Below, one piece after another: positions 1 to 9,174 of a stretch of 64,000 nucleotides of DNA. The stretch's first letter is position 1; every line of letters begins with the position of its first letter. The stretch spans positions 62,001 to 126,000 of the forward strand of contig JAAVTG010000635.1 of NCBI GenBank assembly GCA_011947345.1, given 5' to 3'. The notes under the pieces were generated by a model. The model saw only the letters and a program-made list of their open reading frames with translations, had not been told where the DNA came from and did no database searches. Position numbers and translations under genes: made by a program. Source of the DNA: Phytophthora quininea. Lineage: Eukaryota; Oomycota; Peronosporomycetes; Peronosporales; Peronosporaceae.

Positions 1-1
1 G

Positions 2-943
2 TGCCAGAAGAAGTTTGTTCGTGACATGCGTGCGTTCCTGCAGTCATGTCCGAGTCTGCGTCAGGTACCAGTAGGTCTCGTCATTGCCGACACCGACCGG
101 GACGAGAATGCGCAGTACTACAACTGCCGTACGGACGAGTCCGACAAGTTAGAGACCGCTGAGTGGTATGGCATCAACACGTACGTCCACTGCAACGACA
201 TTTCGGACCCCACGAAGGCGACGGGCTTTAATATGCTCCGCGACAGCTTCAAGAGCTACGACTACTCCATCCCGGTCGTACTCAGCGAGTTCGGGTGTCT
301 CAGTCCTTCGTTCCCCACGGTGGATGGCTACCAGGCACAGCGCACATTCCACGACGCCGCCTTCATGAACACGCGGGAATACAGTGACTACTTCAATGGA
401 GGGTTTGCCTTCGAGTACTCAACGGAGAACGACAACTCGAAGCCCACCTCCGCGTACCCGTTCACAACATTTGGCCCGCAAAACTACGGTCTTGGGTACT
501 TATCGCCCGAAGATTGCTCGGATGCAGGAGTCAACTGCACGTATGAGCGATTCCCTAACTTCGAGTTCCTGGCGGAAGCTTATAAGTCGTACGACGGAAC
601 GAGCGAGCCGACCCTCTCGGGATACAACATACCGGCAAACCGCACGACTCCTTCAACGTGCCCAGCCGGGTCTCCGATGTTACGCGACTTCACTTGGCAA
701 AGTGACTCCTGTGCGAGCGAAGCCTGTCCTGCGAGTGCGGAAGCTCGATACGAATGCCCGAATGTGCATCGATCCTCGCGATCTCAAAGTTACGACGGGT
801 CTCTGCACTTGGCGGACATTACCTCCGACAATAGCGGAAATGGCGGAGCCGTGGGGACAGTGAAAGCTTCGGCAGCAGCTTCTCTCCACGGGTCGGCAGC
901 AGCAACTCTGTTGTTGCTTGCTGTTGCTCTGCTCGTGGTCTAA
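2..943 (+). CDS. GH72 beta-1,3-glucanosyltransferase, 5' truncated by window edge
   Basis: The frame is open from base 2, so the gene starts outside the window; the first ATG inside is at 26. The family (Gas/Gel/Phr) cuts and re-joins beta-1,3-glucan chains at the cell wall. The motif PVVLSEFGC around 270-297 matches the GH72 nucleophile block (Glu in SE[FY]GC), and the following FNGGFAFEYS block is also typical. The acid/base Glu (NEV motif) would lie just upstream of the window. After the catalytic domain comes a Cys-containing segment, then a Ser/Ala-rich stretch and a C-terminal hydrophobic run ending LLLLAVALLVV with no basic tail, which is a GPI-anchor signal. The gene is convergent with the GH114 gene that ends at 1023. 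The family call is strong; the N-terminus cannot be seen. Confidence 0.9.
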   Translation, partial: CQKKFVRDMRAFLQSCPSLRQVPVGLVIADTDRDENAQYYNCRTDESDKLETAEWYGINTYVHCNDISDPTKATGFNMLRDSFKSYDYSIPVVLSEFGCLSPSFPTVDGYQAQRTFHDAAFMNTREYSDYFNGGFAFEYSTENDNSKPTSAYPFTTFGPQNYGLGYLSPEDCSDAGVNCTYERFPNFEFLAEAYKSYDGTSEPTLSGYNIPANRTTPSTCPAGSPMLRDFTWQSDSCASEACPASAEARYECPNVHRSSRSQSYDGSLHLADITSDNSGNGGAVGTVKASAAASLHGSAAATLLLLAVALLVV

Positions 944-969
944 GCACAAACTTTTCTTTCATTTATCGT

Positions 970-975
970 AATAAA
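970..975 (+). promoter_or_regulatory. AATAAA polyadenylation signal of the GH72 gene
   Basis: A perfect AATAAA hexamer lies 27 bases after the GH72 stop codon, in an A/T-rich stretch before the convergent gene. Confidence 0.5.
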
Positions 976-1022
976 CTTCAGATACGTAACAGGCTTCCTA
1001 CAATGCTCGTAGCAGTGCTTCA

Positions 1023-1930
1023 CTACTCCCACCAGAAAGCGATGAAAACAATCAAACTAGCATTCACCCACCAGCTTGCACGACTTAAAGCCGACTTACT
1101 TCCAGAAGAATCGCCTGAAGAATTCAACTCGGATGAATCGCCAGTTGAACCAGACGTCGAATTCCCCAACTCACGACAACTGTAGCACTCGCTCTGCAAA
1201 CTCAACGTCTTGAAAAGCGTGTCAAAGTCAAGTGAGTTCGCCGTAGCGCACGCCTTCGTCTTGTCGCCAGAATACTCGATACCGAACACGGGCTTGTCCT
1301 GCTTAATGAACGGCACCAGAGTATCGCACTCGCCGTACTGCACACACTGCTCGTTCACAGAGAAGTCGAAGTCGGACACGAGGTCGTCGATCTGGTCCAG
1401 GTCGTTCTTGAGACCGACCGTCAAGTCGAGACCGTGCGCTGTCTTGGCCAGGAACTTGTTGAAGTCGAGCTGGTCGTCGGCGGTGAGGCCGAAGCCGTTG
1501 TCGTTGAACGCGCCGTCCACGTTGTCCGGGTCCACGCCGTCGCAGCCCTTGGCCTGCGCCAACTTCATGCGGTCCGTGATGATCTCGCGCAGCGTCGAGC
1601 TGCGGATGTCCACCCAGCTCTCTCCTCCCACTCGCCCAGCGGCTTGCCGATGATGTTGGAAGTGTAGCGGGCCTTGTCGCTGCGCCAGTCCTCGTACGTG
1701 CCGGCACTGAAGTAGCAGATGACCTTGATGCCTCGCTGCTGGAGCTCGGCGATGGTATCGTTGGGTGTGTCGAACATGTCGATGTCGTACATGTCGACCT
1801 TGTAGGACAAGTCCAGCGTGCCGTTAAGTTGGATCTGGTAGGACGTTCCTGGCGTTGGTTTCCAATAAGCTTCGGTGCTAACGATCGCAGCGAAGGAGGT
1901 AAATATTGTCGTCTGGAGTACTGAAGGCAT
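1023..1930 (-). pseudogene. GH114-type glycosidase, copy 1, one-base frameshift
   Basis: Likely an endo-alpha-1,4-polygalactosaminidase-family enzyme. The chosen start (ATG, first base 1930) gives a hydrophobic signal peptide, MPSVLQTTIFTSFAAIVSTEA; upstream start codons would bury it. Family blocks seen are WKPTPGTSYQIQL, VICYFSAGTYEDWR, CDGVDPDNVDG and FGIEYSGDK; the Asp and Glu in the last two are candidate catalytic residues by family analogy. The frame breaks near 1620-1632: direct comparison with copy 2 (20559-21548) shows one C missing from a CCC run. The C-terminus is Ser-rich and ends in a hydrophobic run (ASLIVFIAFWWE) fitting a GPI signal, unlike copy 2. A Copia element begins 146 bp upstream of the start. 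The break could be a sequencing error or real decay. Confidence 0.8.
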
Positions 1931-2070
1931 GTTTCCAGTGCGGTCTTGCTGAAAAGGAGAAGTCTTTTGAAGTGACTGGAGGTAATAGTTGGGCCTCAAC
2001 GATTGAGCTGAGGCAGGGACGGCTGCTGTATCCATTTCTGCGTGTCTTAGTCGGCTGGATTTTGCTTGCG

Positions 2071-2075
2071 GACAC
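2071..2075. repeat. Target-site duplication of the Copia element, left copy (GACAC)
   Basis: GACAC directly precedes the first LTR base and is repeated directly after the right LTR at 7523-7527. A 5-bp duplication is the normal Ty1/Copia integration footprint. Confidence 0.9.
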
Positions 2076-2352
2076 TATTGCGGCTTTACTGATCCCAGTT
2101 GATGTTGCTAGAGTGAAGCTGCATGTGTGGGTTGTTCATCCCGTGAAGGTCGTGAGGACTGGAGGTTTTCCCATAGTAGTGGGGTTTGTCCTACAGAGGT
2201 TTATCCACTACATTAGGAAGTTAGCGTGAGACTATCTGAGAGGTAGAAAGAACTGCTCATTCCACAAAACACGAAGTTGCTCACAGGTGGCGGTTTGCTG
2301 CCTTGTCAAGTGCTGTTGCTTCCTTCTCTGCAAATACAAGTGGTTCGCAAGT
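2076..2352 (+). repeat. Copia 5' LTR
   Basis: 277 bp, identical to 7246-7522 when compared line by line. The ends are TATTGC...GCAAGT rather than canonical TG..CA, with short imperfect inversion of the inner TTGC/GCAA. It contains an oomycete initiator-like block at 2255-2267. Confidence 0.95.
2255..2267 (+). promoter_or_regulatory. Oomycete initiator-like promoter element inside the Copia LTR
   Basis: GCTCATTCCACAA matches the first 13 positions of the oomycete core promoter consensus GCTCATTYYNCAWTTTNYY (Inr plus start of the flanking promoter region) without a mismatch; the downstream TTT is lost. The same block is at 7425-7437 in the right LTR. Expected role: transcription start of the element, which would mark the U3/R border. 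Confidence 0.55.
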
Positions 2353-2364
2353 GGTTATGAGCCC
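2353..2364 (+). other. Copia primer-binding site, initiator-tRNA(Met) anticodon-arm type
   Basis: GGTTATGAGCCC directly follows the 5' LTR. It is complementary to the anticodon stem-loop of initiator tRNA(Met) (GGGCTCATAACC), not to a tRNA 3' end. This is the half-tRNA priming arrangement known from Drosophila copia and Ty5. Confidence 0.7.
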
Positions 2365-2402
2365 AAGGCTCACGCAGGGAAGCACACACGTAACTAAGAA
2401 GC

Positions 2403-3449
2403 ATGTCTGAAGACAAGAAGGACGCGAAAGAGTCGAAGGACGAGCGGAAGTCGATCCCTCCCTTTGACGGTACAGACTTTGAAGTGTGGCTCGAGCGCGT
2501 CAAACTCAAGCTCCAACGAAAGAAGTTGTGGAGATACTGCGAGCAGGACATCAAAGAGCCTGAGGAGAGTAAAGACGAGAGTAAACAAGAGAAACATGAT
2601 GAGTGGGTTCTGAAGACTGCGTCGGCAAAGGACATCCTCTACGATTCGATGACAAACCAGATCATGAAGACGGTCAAGTTCGAGCCAACTCCTTTCCATG
2701 TCGTGGAACGTCTAAAAAGGCGATTCATGGGCAAGACGTACTTGAAGTACGCAGAAGAGCGAGCCAAGTTGAGTCGTCTTCGTTTGGATCCGAAGGGCAA
2801 TCTACCGGATCACTTGAGTGAAATGCGTCGTCTCATGGAGACCGTCTCAGTGGTTGACAGACCAGTGGAGGAGTACGCGAAGCCAGCAATTTTAATAGGT
2901 TCGCTGTCCTGCGAGTACAATAACGTCGTGCAGACGTTTCTCGCCAGTCATACAACAGAAAAACCAGACGACCCACCAAGTTATGAACAGCTCGAGCAGG
3001 CGCTTGAGTTGGCGTACGATCACATGCAAAACAGGAAGTCACAAGGAGAAAAAGGCAACGATGAAGACAAAGCCTTATTTGCTGGAGGTCGTGGTCGTGG
3101 CAGAGGCCGTGGTGCTGGCCGAGGTCGGGGCCGAGGACGCGGTCGCGGTCGAGGTCGAGGCCGTGATGGTCGCGGATCTGCAGGCAGGGGTGGAGCAAAT
3201 CAAGGTGGTCATGGTAATGGCGGACAAGGAAACACTGAACAAACACGAAGCGCTGGTTGTTACCATTGTCATGAGGAAGATCATCAAGTTCGAAATTGTC
3301 CTCATCTGGGCAAACGTCCACCGCATGGCTGTCAAACTGGAAGCCCTGCACAGAAGCGTGGCAAGTCGGGTGGAGGCAGCATGAATGCAAATCTGGTGGC
3401 AAGAGTTACGACGGAAATGAAAGCGACGATTATGCCTACGTTGCCATAA
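2403..3449 (+). CDS. Copia Gag (nucleocapsid) region
   Basis: Starts at the first ATG after the primer-binding site. The first 230 residues are the Copia gag fold region ([14 protein letters not shown] near the start). Then comes a long Gly/Arg repeat (about residues 226-262) and one CCHC zinc knuckle, [14 protein letters not shown]. The protein packages element RNA. The frame stops at 3449; the protease continues in another frame from about 3390, so either one base has been lost or there is a frameshift site. Confidence 0.85.
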   Translation: MSEDKKDAKESKDERKSIPPFDGTDFEVWLERVKLKLQRKKLWRYCEQDIKEPEESKDESKQEKHDEWVLKTASAKDILYDSMTNQIMKTVKFEPTPFHVVERLKRRFMGKTYLKYAEERAKLSRLRLDPKGNLPDHLSEMRRLMETVSVVDRPVEEYAKPAILIGSLSCEYNNVVQTFLASHTTEKPDDPPSYEQLEQALELAYDHMQNRKSQGEKGNDEDKALFAGGRGRGRGRGAGRGRGRGRGRGRGRGRDGRGSAGRGGANQGGHGNGGQGNTEQTRSAGCYHCHEEDHQVRNCPHLGKRPPHGCQTGSPAQKRGKSGGGSMNANLVARVTTEMKATIMPTLP

Positions 3450-4000
3450 ATTTGATGATTTCCGAAGAGAGAGTGGCAGATCTCGCTCATGATCGTTGGT
3501 ACCTGGACACGGGAGCCACCAGTCACATGACGAACCAAAAGAGAGACTTTGTGACATTCACACAATTGAGTTCGTACGTGCGTACAGGAGGCCAGAACTG
3601 GTTGGAAGTAGTTGGAGTTGGAACTGTCAAAAAGGAGTTAGTTACTGAGTCTGGCAGATATTCGTTGCTGCTACGTGGGGTTCGCTACATTCCTGAACTA
3701 CAGTGTAGTTTGTTCTCGGTGGCGAAGCAAGCTTCACGAGCACTGGATTCGTCGGAACGAGTACGCTGTCATGTTGATGAAGAAGAATATGCAGACGTAC
3801 TATTGGATTCCTGTCAGACAAAGGCTTACAGAGATGAAACCCATCTTTTCCGATTAGAGTTGGAGAGCTCCTTAGATTCTGTAATGGTGATCGAGGAAAA
3901 AGAAGCACAAGAAAAGAAGTGGAGTTGTGGCATGATCGACTCGGACATCCCGGTAGAAATGCGTTCAACGCGTTGTTTCGACATGCCCGATGGCCATTGA
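3390..4000 (+). pseudogene. Copia aspartic protease fragment, out of frame with gag and pol
   Basis: In this frame the conserved protease block WYLDTGATSHMTN (active-site DTGA) is seen near 3498-3536, followed by the GAG-pre-integrase region. The frame ends at 4000, but coding similarity moves to another frame before 3919. No start codon of its own is expected because Copia makes one polyprotein. Confidence 0.75.
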
Positions 4001-7000
4001 GAGGGCTGAATTTACGTGCTCCTGATGGATTTAAATGTACGACGTGTGTCAAAGGCAAGTTAACACGAAAAACTTTTCATTCTCGTCATGTTAGCATACA
4101 TGAGAACGCACCACCAACTCGAGCATGGCTAGTTGGCGAATTCGTCCATCTCGATCTGTGGGGACCTTACTCCGTCAAATCATTTTCAGGAAAACGGTTC
4201 ATTGCGGTGCTGGTTGATGAAGCAAGTCGGTTTGTGACCGTGTTTCCGATGACAGAGAAATCGGAGATCTACGAGAAGTTTGAGCTCTATTACGAGCAAG
4301 TAAAGACGCAGCTGAATGTGCGCATGAAAGAGCTCCGCACCGACAATGCACGGGAATTGCTGAAGCTGGGTAGAAATTGCAAAGAGAAGTATGGCATGGT
4401 TTGTTCGCTCACCATTAAGTACACGTCAGAGCAGAACGCAGTTGCTGAGCGAATGAGGTGTTTGCTGCATCACTTCTCGTTGCCGCAAGAGATGTGGGCT
4501 GAAGCTGTTCTCACGGCAACTTACTACGTGAATATAGTACCCAATTCAACACGAGGAATGGAAGTGCCCTATGCAATTTGGTATCGTGAGTTACCAGTGT
4601 ACTCTCGACTGCGAGTCTTTGGTTGCGCTGTCTTGGCGTATGTGGACAAAGTAGAAAGACGAAAGATGGACGCTAAAGCGCGTGAAGCCATTTTCGTTGG
4701 GTACTCACGGGAGAAGCGTGGTTACAGACTGGTGTATAGTAAGACACGGCACACATTCTATAGCCATACTGCGATCTTCTATGAAGACAAACCCGGCAGA
4801 ATTTCAACAAGTGCGATGGCTGAAACCCCGCCAGAATCCACACAAGAATATTTTGGCTTGGATAGTGTGAGTATGCAAAATATACCACAAATTCTGGACG
4901 AGATGCACGAAGATGCTGGCCAAGAATTCGTCCCTTGTGATGACGCTGTTCACCGTAACCTGGCAGGTGGGGCAGATGATGAAAGAAGTGCCAGGTCAGG
5001 TGGGGTAGATGTAGAAAGTGCCAGAGCAGGTGGGGCAGTTGGGACGGTGGAGAGTCTCACACGAAAACGAGGTCACAGTTCTCGTGAGGAGGACGATGTT
5101 GACCAACCTCACCGTAAGCGGATGCGATCCGCACGTGCATCGAGCACCGTGGCAGTGCGCGGCACTGATCCACAAGAGGCAGACCACCTGCGAGGTGAGT
5201 GCGTGCCGAAATGTGTGAAAACCTGCGTGGTCACACAGAAACAAAAGAAGAGGAAAAGCAGTGGGCGGTGCATGGCACCGGCTGCATCAGATGTAGTGTC
5301 ATCGAACACAAAGCCAAGCGAGGAATGCAAGGAGCGTTTAACCACCTCCAACTGCAGATCCTTGCGTGAGTGTAAGGCTACCGATGATAGCTGTACGGAC
5401 AATCCGGTAACTCGGAGTGGACGTCTAAGCAAACCACCACCGTGGTTTGGTGACTTCATCTACATCGGATACTCAAACACGAATCCTGACGATTCAGTGT
5501 GCTCTTCTTCTTCAATGGGATGGCCAAAAGCTCGAGAGGAGCTGCAACGTGCTATGGCAAAGGAGCAAGCACTTGCGTGGTGGCAAGATTATTGCTGCTT
5601 AACCACGAGTGTCGTCACAGAGCCTGAGACGTTCAAAGAGGCCATGGAAAGGGAAGAGTTTATGCAGTGGAGAAGCGCTGCAAATGCGGAGTATGATGCC
5701 TTGACTAAAAACGGCACGTGGGTGCTGGTGCCACGTGAGAAGCACATGAAAGTGCTAGGAAACCGATGGGTTTTCCGTGTCAAATATCTTCCCAATGGAG
5801 AGATTGAGAGGTATAAAGCAAGGCTTGTTATAAAAGGATTCATGCAAATGTATGGCATCGATTACCTTGAAGTATACTCCCCGGTCGTACGTTTAGAGAC
5901 GTTGCGGGTTTTGTTGACTCTTGCAGCAGTGTGGAACTATGAAGTGCACCAAATGGACGTCACCACCGCATTCCTGAATGGAAAGATTGATGTAGAAGTT
6001 TTTATGGAGCAACCCGAGGGTTTTAAAATGAAAGGAAAGGCAAACTGGGTTTGTCGCCTTCTGAAGAGCCTGTATGGCCTAAAACAAGCTCCGAGAGTGT
6101 GGTATCAGCTACTAAAGAACTTCCTGGTGGAGCAGGGATTCACCATTTTGAAGTCTGAAGCATGCGTAGCAATTAAGGTGATTGACGGACAACTAGTGTT
6201 CATCCCGCTATATGTGGATGATCTAATTCTCTTCGCTCCAACGTTGGACCTGATTAATAAGATGAAGAAAATGTTCTGCGATCGATTCGAGATGAAGGAT
6301 CTCGGAGAAATCCACTATATTCTCGGTTGGGAGATCAAGCGGAACCGAGAGGAGCGGACGATATTTATCGGTCAGCAGAAATATGGTGAGCTGGTGCTGA
6401 AGAAATTTCAAATGGACTCGTGTAATGGCTGTAAGACGCCCAGCACTCCCGACATGAAGTTGACCAAAGCGATGTGTCCAACCAATGCTGATGAACGAAA
6501 TCTTATGAAGGACAGGCCATATCGTTCAGTTGTCGGTAGTTTAATGTACTTAATGCTAGGCACACGTCCAGACTTAGCGTACCTGGTGCGTGAATGCAGC
6601 CAGTTTCTAGAGACACCAGGATTGATGCATTGGCGAGCAGTAAAACGTGGCCTACGCTATCTACAAGAGACACTGGACTATGGCTTATTGCTTGGTAGAC
6701 ATAAGTGGTCTGAGCAGAAGTTAGATCGGCACCTGAAGGCATATGCAGTCGCGGACTTCGCAAATCGAGTTGATGACAGAAAATCTGTTGCTGGATACCT
6801 AACAAAGTTCTGTGAAAGCACTATCTCGTGGACCAGTCAGACAGAAAAGACTGTTGCTCTGCACACTACTGAAGCAGAGTACATGGCGTTGAGTTTGTTG
6901 GTTCAAGAGGTGATTCATCTCCGCCAGATGCTGAAAGAACTAAAAGTAACGCAGGCGATGCCAACGGAAGTTTTCGTCGACAACGAGAGCGCCAAGAAAT

Positions 7001-7272
7001 TGGCTATCAACCCCGCGTTTCGCAACAGGTCGAAGCATATTGATGTGCGTCACCACTTCGTAAGGGAGCGCGTAGAGTTGAAGCAGGTTGATGTACAGAG
7101 AGTTCCTGGCCTCGACAATGTAGCGGATGCTTTCACAAAGCCCCTACCAAGACCAGCGTTCGAGAAGCACAGAGATGCTATGGGGGTGATGTCAAGAACA
7201 GAGTTCGATGCAACACTACAAAATACTGGAGACCGTTGGTGGGGCTATTGCGGCTTTACTGATCCCAGTTGA
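3919..7272 (+). CDS. Copia integrase - reverse transcriptase - RNase H region
   Basis: Begins in the integrase zinc-binding HHCC region (LWHDRLGHPGRNAF, then CTTCVKGK). The integrase core shows DLWGPY, the second Asp in RTDNARE and the Glu in QNAVAERM. Just after that Glu the family block NRTL..ARSML is shortened: about 8-9 residues are missing before RCLLHH. The reverse transcriptase follows (WVFRVKYLPNGEIERYKARLV, then YVDDLILF with the catalytic YVDD), and the RNase H region shows TTEAEYMAL. The stop codon is 27 bases inside the right LTR. As the upstream frame is different, this is a broken polyprotein as written. Confidence 0.85.
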   Translation: MELWHDRLGHPGRNAFNALFRHARWPLRGLNLRAPDGFKCTTCVKGKLTRKTFHSRHVSIHENAPPTRAWLVGEFVHLDLWGPYSVKSFSGKRFIAVLVDEASRFVTVFPMTEKSEIYEKFELYYEQVKTQLNVRMKELRTDNARELLKLGRNCKEKYGMVCSLTIKYTSEQNAVAERMRCLLHHFSLPQEMWAEAVLTATYYVNIVPNSTRGMEVPYAIWYRELPVYSRLRVFGCAVLAYVDKVERRKMDAKAREAIFVGYSREKRGYRLVYSKTRHTFYSHTAIFYEDKPGRISTSAMAETPPESTQEYFGLDSVSMQNIPQILDEMHEDAGQEFVPCDDAVHRNLAGGADDERSARSGGVDVESARAGGAVGTVESLTRKRGHSSREEDDVDQPHRKRMRSARASSTVAVRGTDPQEADHLRGECVPKCVKTCVVTQKQKKRKSSGRCMAPAASDVVSSNTKPSEECKERLTTSNCRSLRECKATDDSCTDNPVTRSGRLSKPPPWFGDFIYIGYSNTNPDDSVCSSSSMGWPKAREELQRAMAKEQALAWWQDYCCLTTSVVTEPETFKEAMEREEFMQWRSAANAEYDALTKNGTWVLVPREKHMKVLGNRWVFRVKYLPNGEIERYKARLVIKGFMQMYGIDYLEVYSPVVRLETLRVLLTLAAVWNYEVHQMDVTTAFLNGKIDVEVFMEQPEGFKMKGKANWVCRLLKSLYGLKQAPRVWYQLLKNFLVEQGFTILKSEACVAIKVIDGQLVFIPLYVDDLILFAPTLDLINKMKKMFCDRFEMKDLGEIHYILGWEIKRNREERTIFIGQQKYGELVLKKFQMDSCNGCKTPSTPDMKLTKAMCPTNADERNLMKDRPYRSVVGSLMYLMLGTRPDLAYLVRECSQFLETPGLMHWRAVKRGLRYLQETLDYGLLLGRHKWSEQKLDRHLKAYAVADFANRVDDRKSVAGYLTKFCESTISWTSQTEKTVALHTTEAEYMALSLLVQEVIHLRQMLKELKVTQAMPTEVFVDNESAKKLAINPAFRNRSKHIDVRHHFVRERVELKQVDVQRVPGLDNVADAFTKPLPRPAFEKHRDAMGVMSRTEFDATLQNTGDRWWGYCGFTDPS

Positions 7273-7522
7273 TGTTGCTAGAGTGAAGCTGCATGTGTGG
7301 GTTGTTCATCCCGTGAAGGTCGTGAGGACTGGAGGTTTTCCCATAGTAGTGGGGTTTGTCCTACAGAGGTTTATCCACTACATTAGGAAGTTAGCGTGAG
7401 ACTATCTGAGAGGTAGAAAGAACTGCTCATTCCACAAAACACGAAGTTGCTCACAGGTGGCGGTTTGCTGCCTTGTCAAGTGCTGTTGCTTCCTTCTCTG
7501 CAAATACAAGTGGTTCGCAAGT
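7246..7522 (+). repeat. Copia 3' LTR
   Basis: 277 bp, identical to the 5' LTR; followed by the GACAC duplication at 7523-7527. The pol stop codon is inside it. Confidence 0.95.
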
Positions 7523-7600
7523 GACACCAAACACTTTTACAGTCGACGACCAGAGACGTCGTGTACATTCAAAAGCAACCGCGATGTAAGATCTAGACAG
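7523..7600. other. Spacer between Copia and Gypsy elements: old upstream DNA of GH114 copy 1
   Basis: 78 bp left of the original intergenic DNA between the tandem GH114 genes. It starts with the Copia target duplication GACAC and ends with the Gypsy target duplication ACAG (7597-7600). No gene is seen. Confidence 0.7.
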
Positions 7601-7604
7601 AGTA

Positions 7605-7629
7605 TTGCCGGTTTCATTCCAAATTCCCA
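7605..7629 (+). repeat. Left terminal inverted repeat of the DNA transposon
   Basis: Starts TTGCCGGTTTCATTCCAAAT and aligns to the right end with about 20 of 25 positions matching. A perfect 8-bp hairpin (GCGCGGTT, 5-base loop, AACCGCGC; 7631-7651) lies just inside. Confidence 0.7.
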
Positions 7630-7761
7630 CGCGCGGTTTATTGAACCGCGCCGAGCCCAATCGCCACCGAATCGATCACCTGTTACAGAGAATAAAGTAT
7701 GCATCTTCTCAGCGACTTGGCTCCATAATAAGATCCATTGATTGGCCGTTCAGCCCGAGAT

Positions 7762-7779
7762 CTCATTCCATTTTGTGCT
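7762..7779 (+). promoter_or_regulatory. Inr/FPR-like core promoter of the transposon-borne gene
   Basis: CTCATTCCATTTTGTGCT contains a perfect initiator YCAYTYY (TCATTCC) running directly into a CATTTTG flanking-promoter-like block. It lies 10 bases before the ATG at 7790, implying a very short leader. Confidence 0.4.
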
Positions 7780-7789
7780 GGTTGCTGCA

Positions 7790-9168
7790 ATGGCGACCAG
7801 GGATAGCTCTGCAAGCGAGGACGTTGCGGGGAGCGACAACGCTACGGCTCAGTATGGTCCGACTCAAAGCACACGAGCTGCACGTCGAGTCCATCCATAT
7901 TTTACGCGCCCTACAGCGAGGAGGTCTTTGCAGGAATCCTTGAGCCCCGATGACATCCAGCTCGCCCAGAACTCGCCCCAGTACGCCTCACCAATAGCAA
8001 GCACGCGTGGCGCCGACCCTACCAGATCTCAGTCAATGCTGCAGTCTCCCGACACACGTCGACCAAACTTGGGGCCAGAGAGGACGCCACCAGCGAGGAG
8101 ATCGCCTAGGTTGGCTGAGCTCGCGTCAGCTGGGGCGAGCACCGACACGCCACAGGCAACTTCAACAACAGCTCGGGTTGAGCCGATCTCAGAGGGTAGG
8201 TTGGCCGAAAGGAGATCGCCTCGACTGGCGCAGCAGCGTGCGCAGGACGGTGGCTGCAGTTCTCTTGGAGGGATTACAACCACCGATGCCAATTTATACC
8301 GCTTAATTGTGAAGCCTATTGTGAAGCAGGCTGTTAGTCAGCGTGATGCAACGGGTGAAGAGCTGGAGATTTATGCTGTTGAGGGTTCCACTTTCAGTGT
8401 CCTCATCAAAAAGCTGTGGGATAAATTTCGTGGGCACATGAAGGGCAGAGCTGTGAAAGTTGACAGCGGCGAGTGGTCTATTGTTGATCTGGACGTGAAT
8501 GACTGGGCCAAAATGATGCAGTTTAAGTTACCAAATCGCCATCTTGTAGACACCGAGAGAACGGAGCACCAGTGGAATTTGTGGTTGAGCTCCGTCCGCG
8601 TTGGAAATATTACGCAGCTGTATGTATACGAGTACGGCAGTAAAATTAAGACATTGCCAGTGCTAGCAGCATTTAAAAAGGCCTGCATTGATCCAGTAGC
8701 TACAGATCGAGCTGGTGCGGCTAGTGAAGTGACTTTGCAAGAGTTTGCTGATCGGCTACAACACAGATGGAGCTCAACGTTTCAGGGGCAGCCGTGTTGT
8801 GGAGAATGTGGGCGAACGATATTGTCCGGAACCTGAATCGTTCTACGTGGGATGCAGCAATAGCACAGCCCCCACCTGAATACGTTGCACGATTGTTTCG
8901 TCCAGCCGAGTCAAGACTCGAACAGCAAATCTCGGGTATCTCACGGTCAGCTAATCTAGCATTAGATTGTGTTAATGCAGCGATCGCTGCAAATAATCAG
9001 CTATTGCAGGATTGGGAAATGTTTGGGGCACGCCTAAAAGAAAATGGCAAGTGCCTAGTTACGCGCAAAGCTGTTATTCAAGGTTTTATTGATGATGTGC
9101 TTCCACCACAAGATGTCCTGGACCCCATGGAAAGAATGGAAAATATTCCTGACATTGATCACGCGTAA
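7790..9168 (+). CDS. Transposon-borne protein of unknown function with repeated RRSPRLA motif
   Basis: The start at 7790 is the first ATG and follows an initiator-like promoter. The N-terminal 170 residues are low-complexity and basic, with the motif RRSPRLA occurring twice (about 8098 and 8212), a pattern that could bind DNA or a partner protein. A folded middle part follows (LYRLIVKPIVKQAV to about residue 300), then a helical C-terminal part. The frame breaks at a GGGG run, 8785-8788: the upstream frame stops at 8836 and the continuation is open from 8767 to 9168, fitting one lost base. I do not recognise a family. It lies inside the terminal repeats with the transposase, so it is probably an accessory gene of the transposon. 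Confidence 0.65.
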
Positions 9169-9174
9169 AATATC

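Larger units (their letters stand above)
2076..7522 (+). mobile_element. Ty1/Copia LTR retrotransposon, complete ends, 5.4 kb
   Basis: Two identical 277-bp direct repeats (2076-2352 and 7246-7522) bound gag, protease, integrase, reverse transcriptase and RNase H regions in that order, which is the Copia order. The element has a primer-binding site at 2353, a purine-rich tract (GGTGGGG, 7239-7244 region) before the right LTR, and a GACAC target duplication. Identical LTRs indicate a recent insertion. The coding region runs in three frames (breaks near 3390-3420 and 3900-3919), so as written it cannot make one polyprotein. It sits in the upstream region of GH114 copy 1. Confidence 0.95.

Noticed and set aside
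2076..7522. Copia LTR starting at canonical TG
   Set aside because: The target duplication and the primer-binding site fix the ends at TATTGC and GCAAGT; no TG..CA pair fits both copies.
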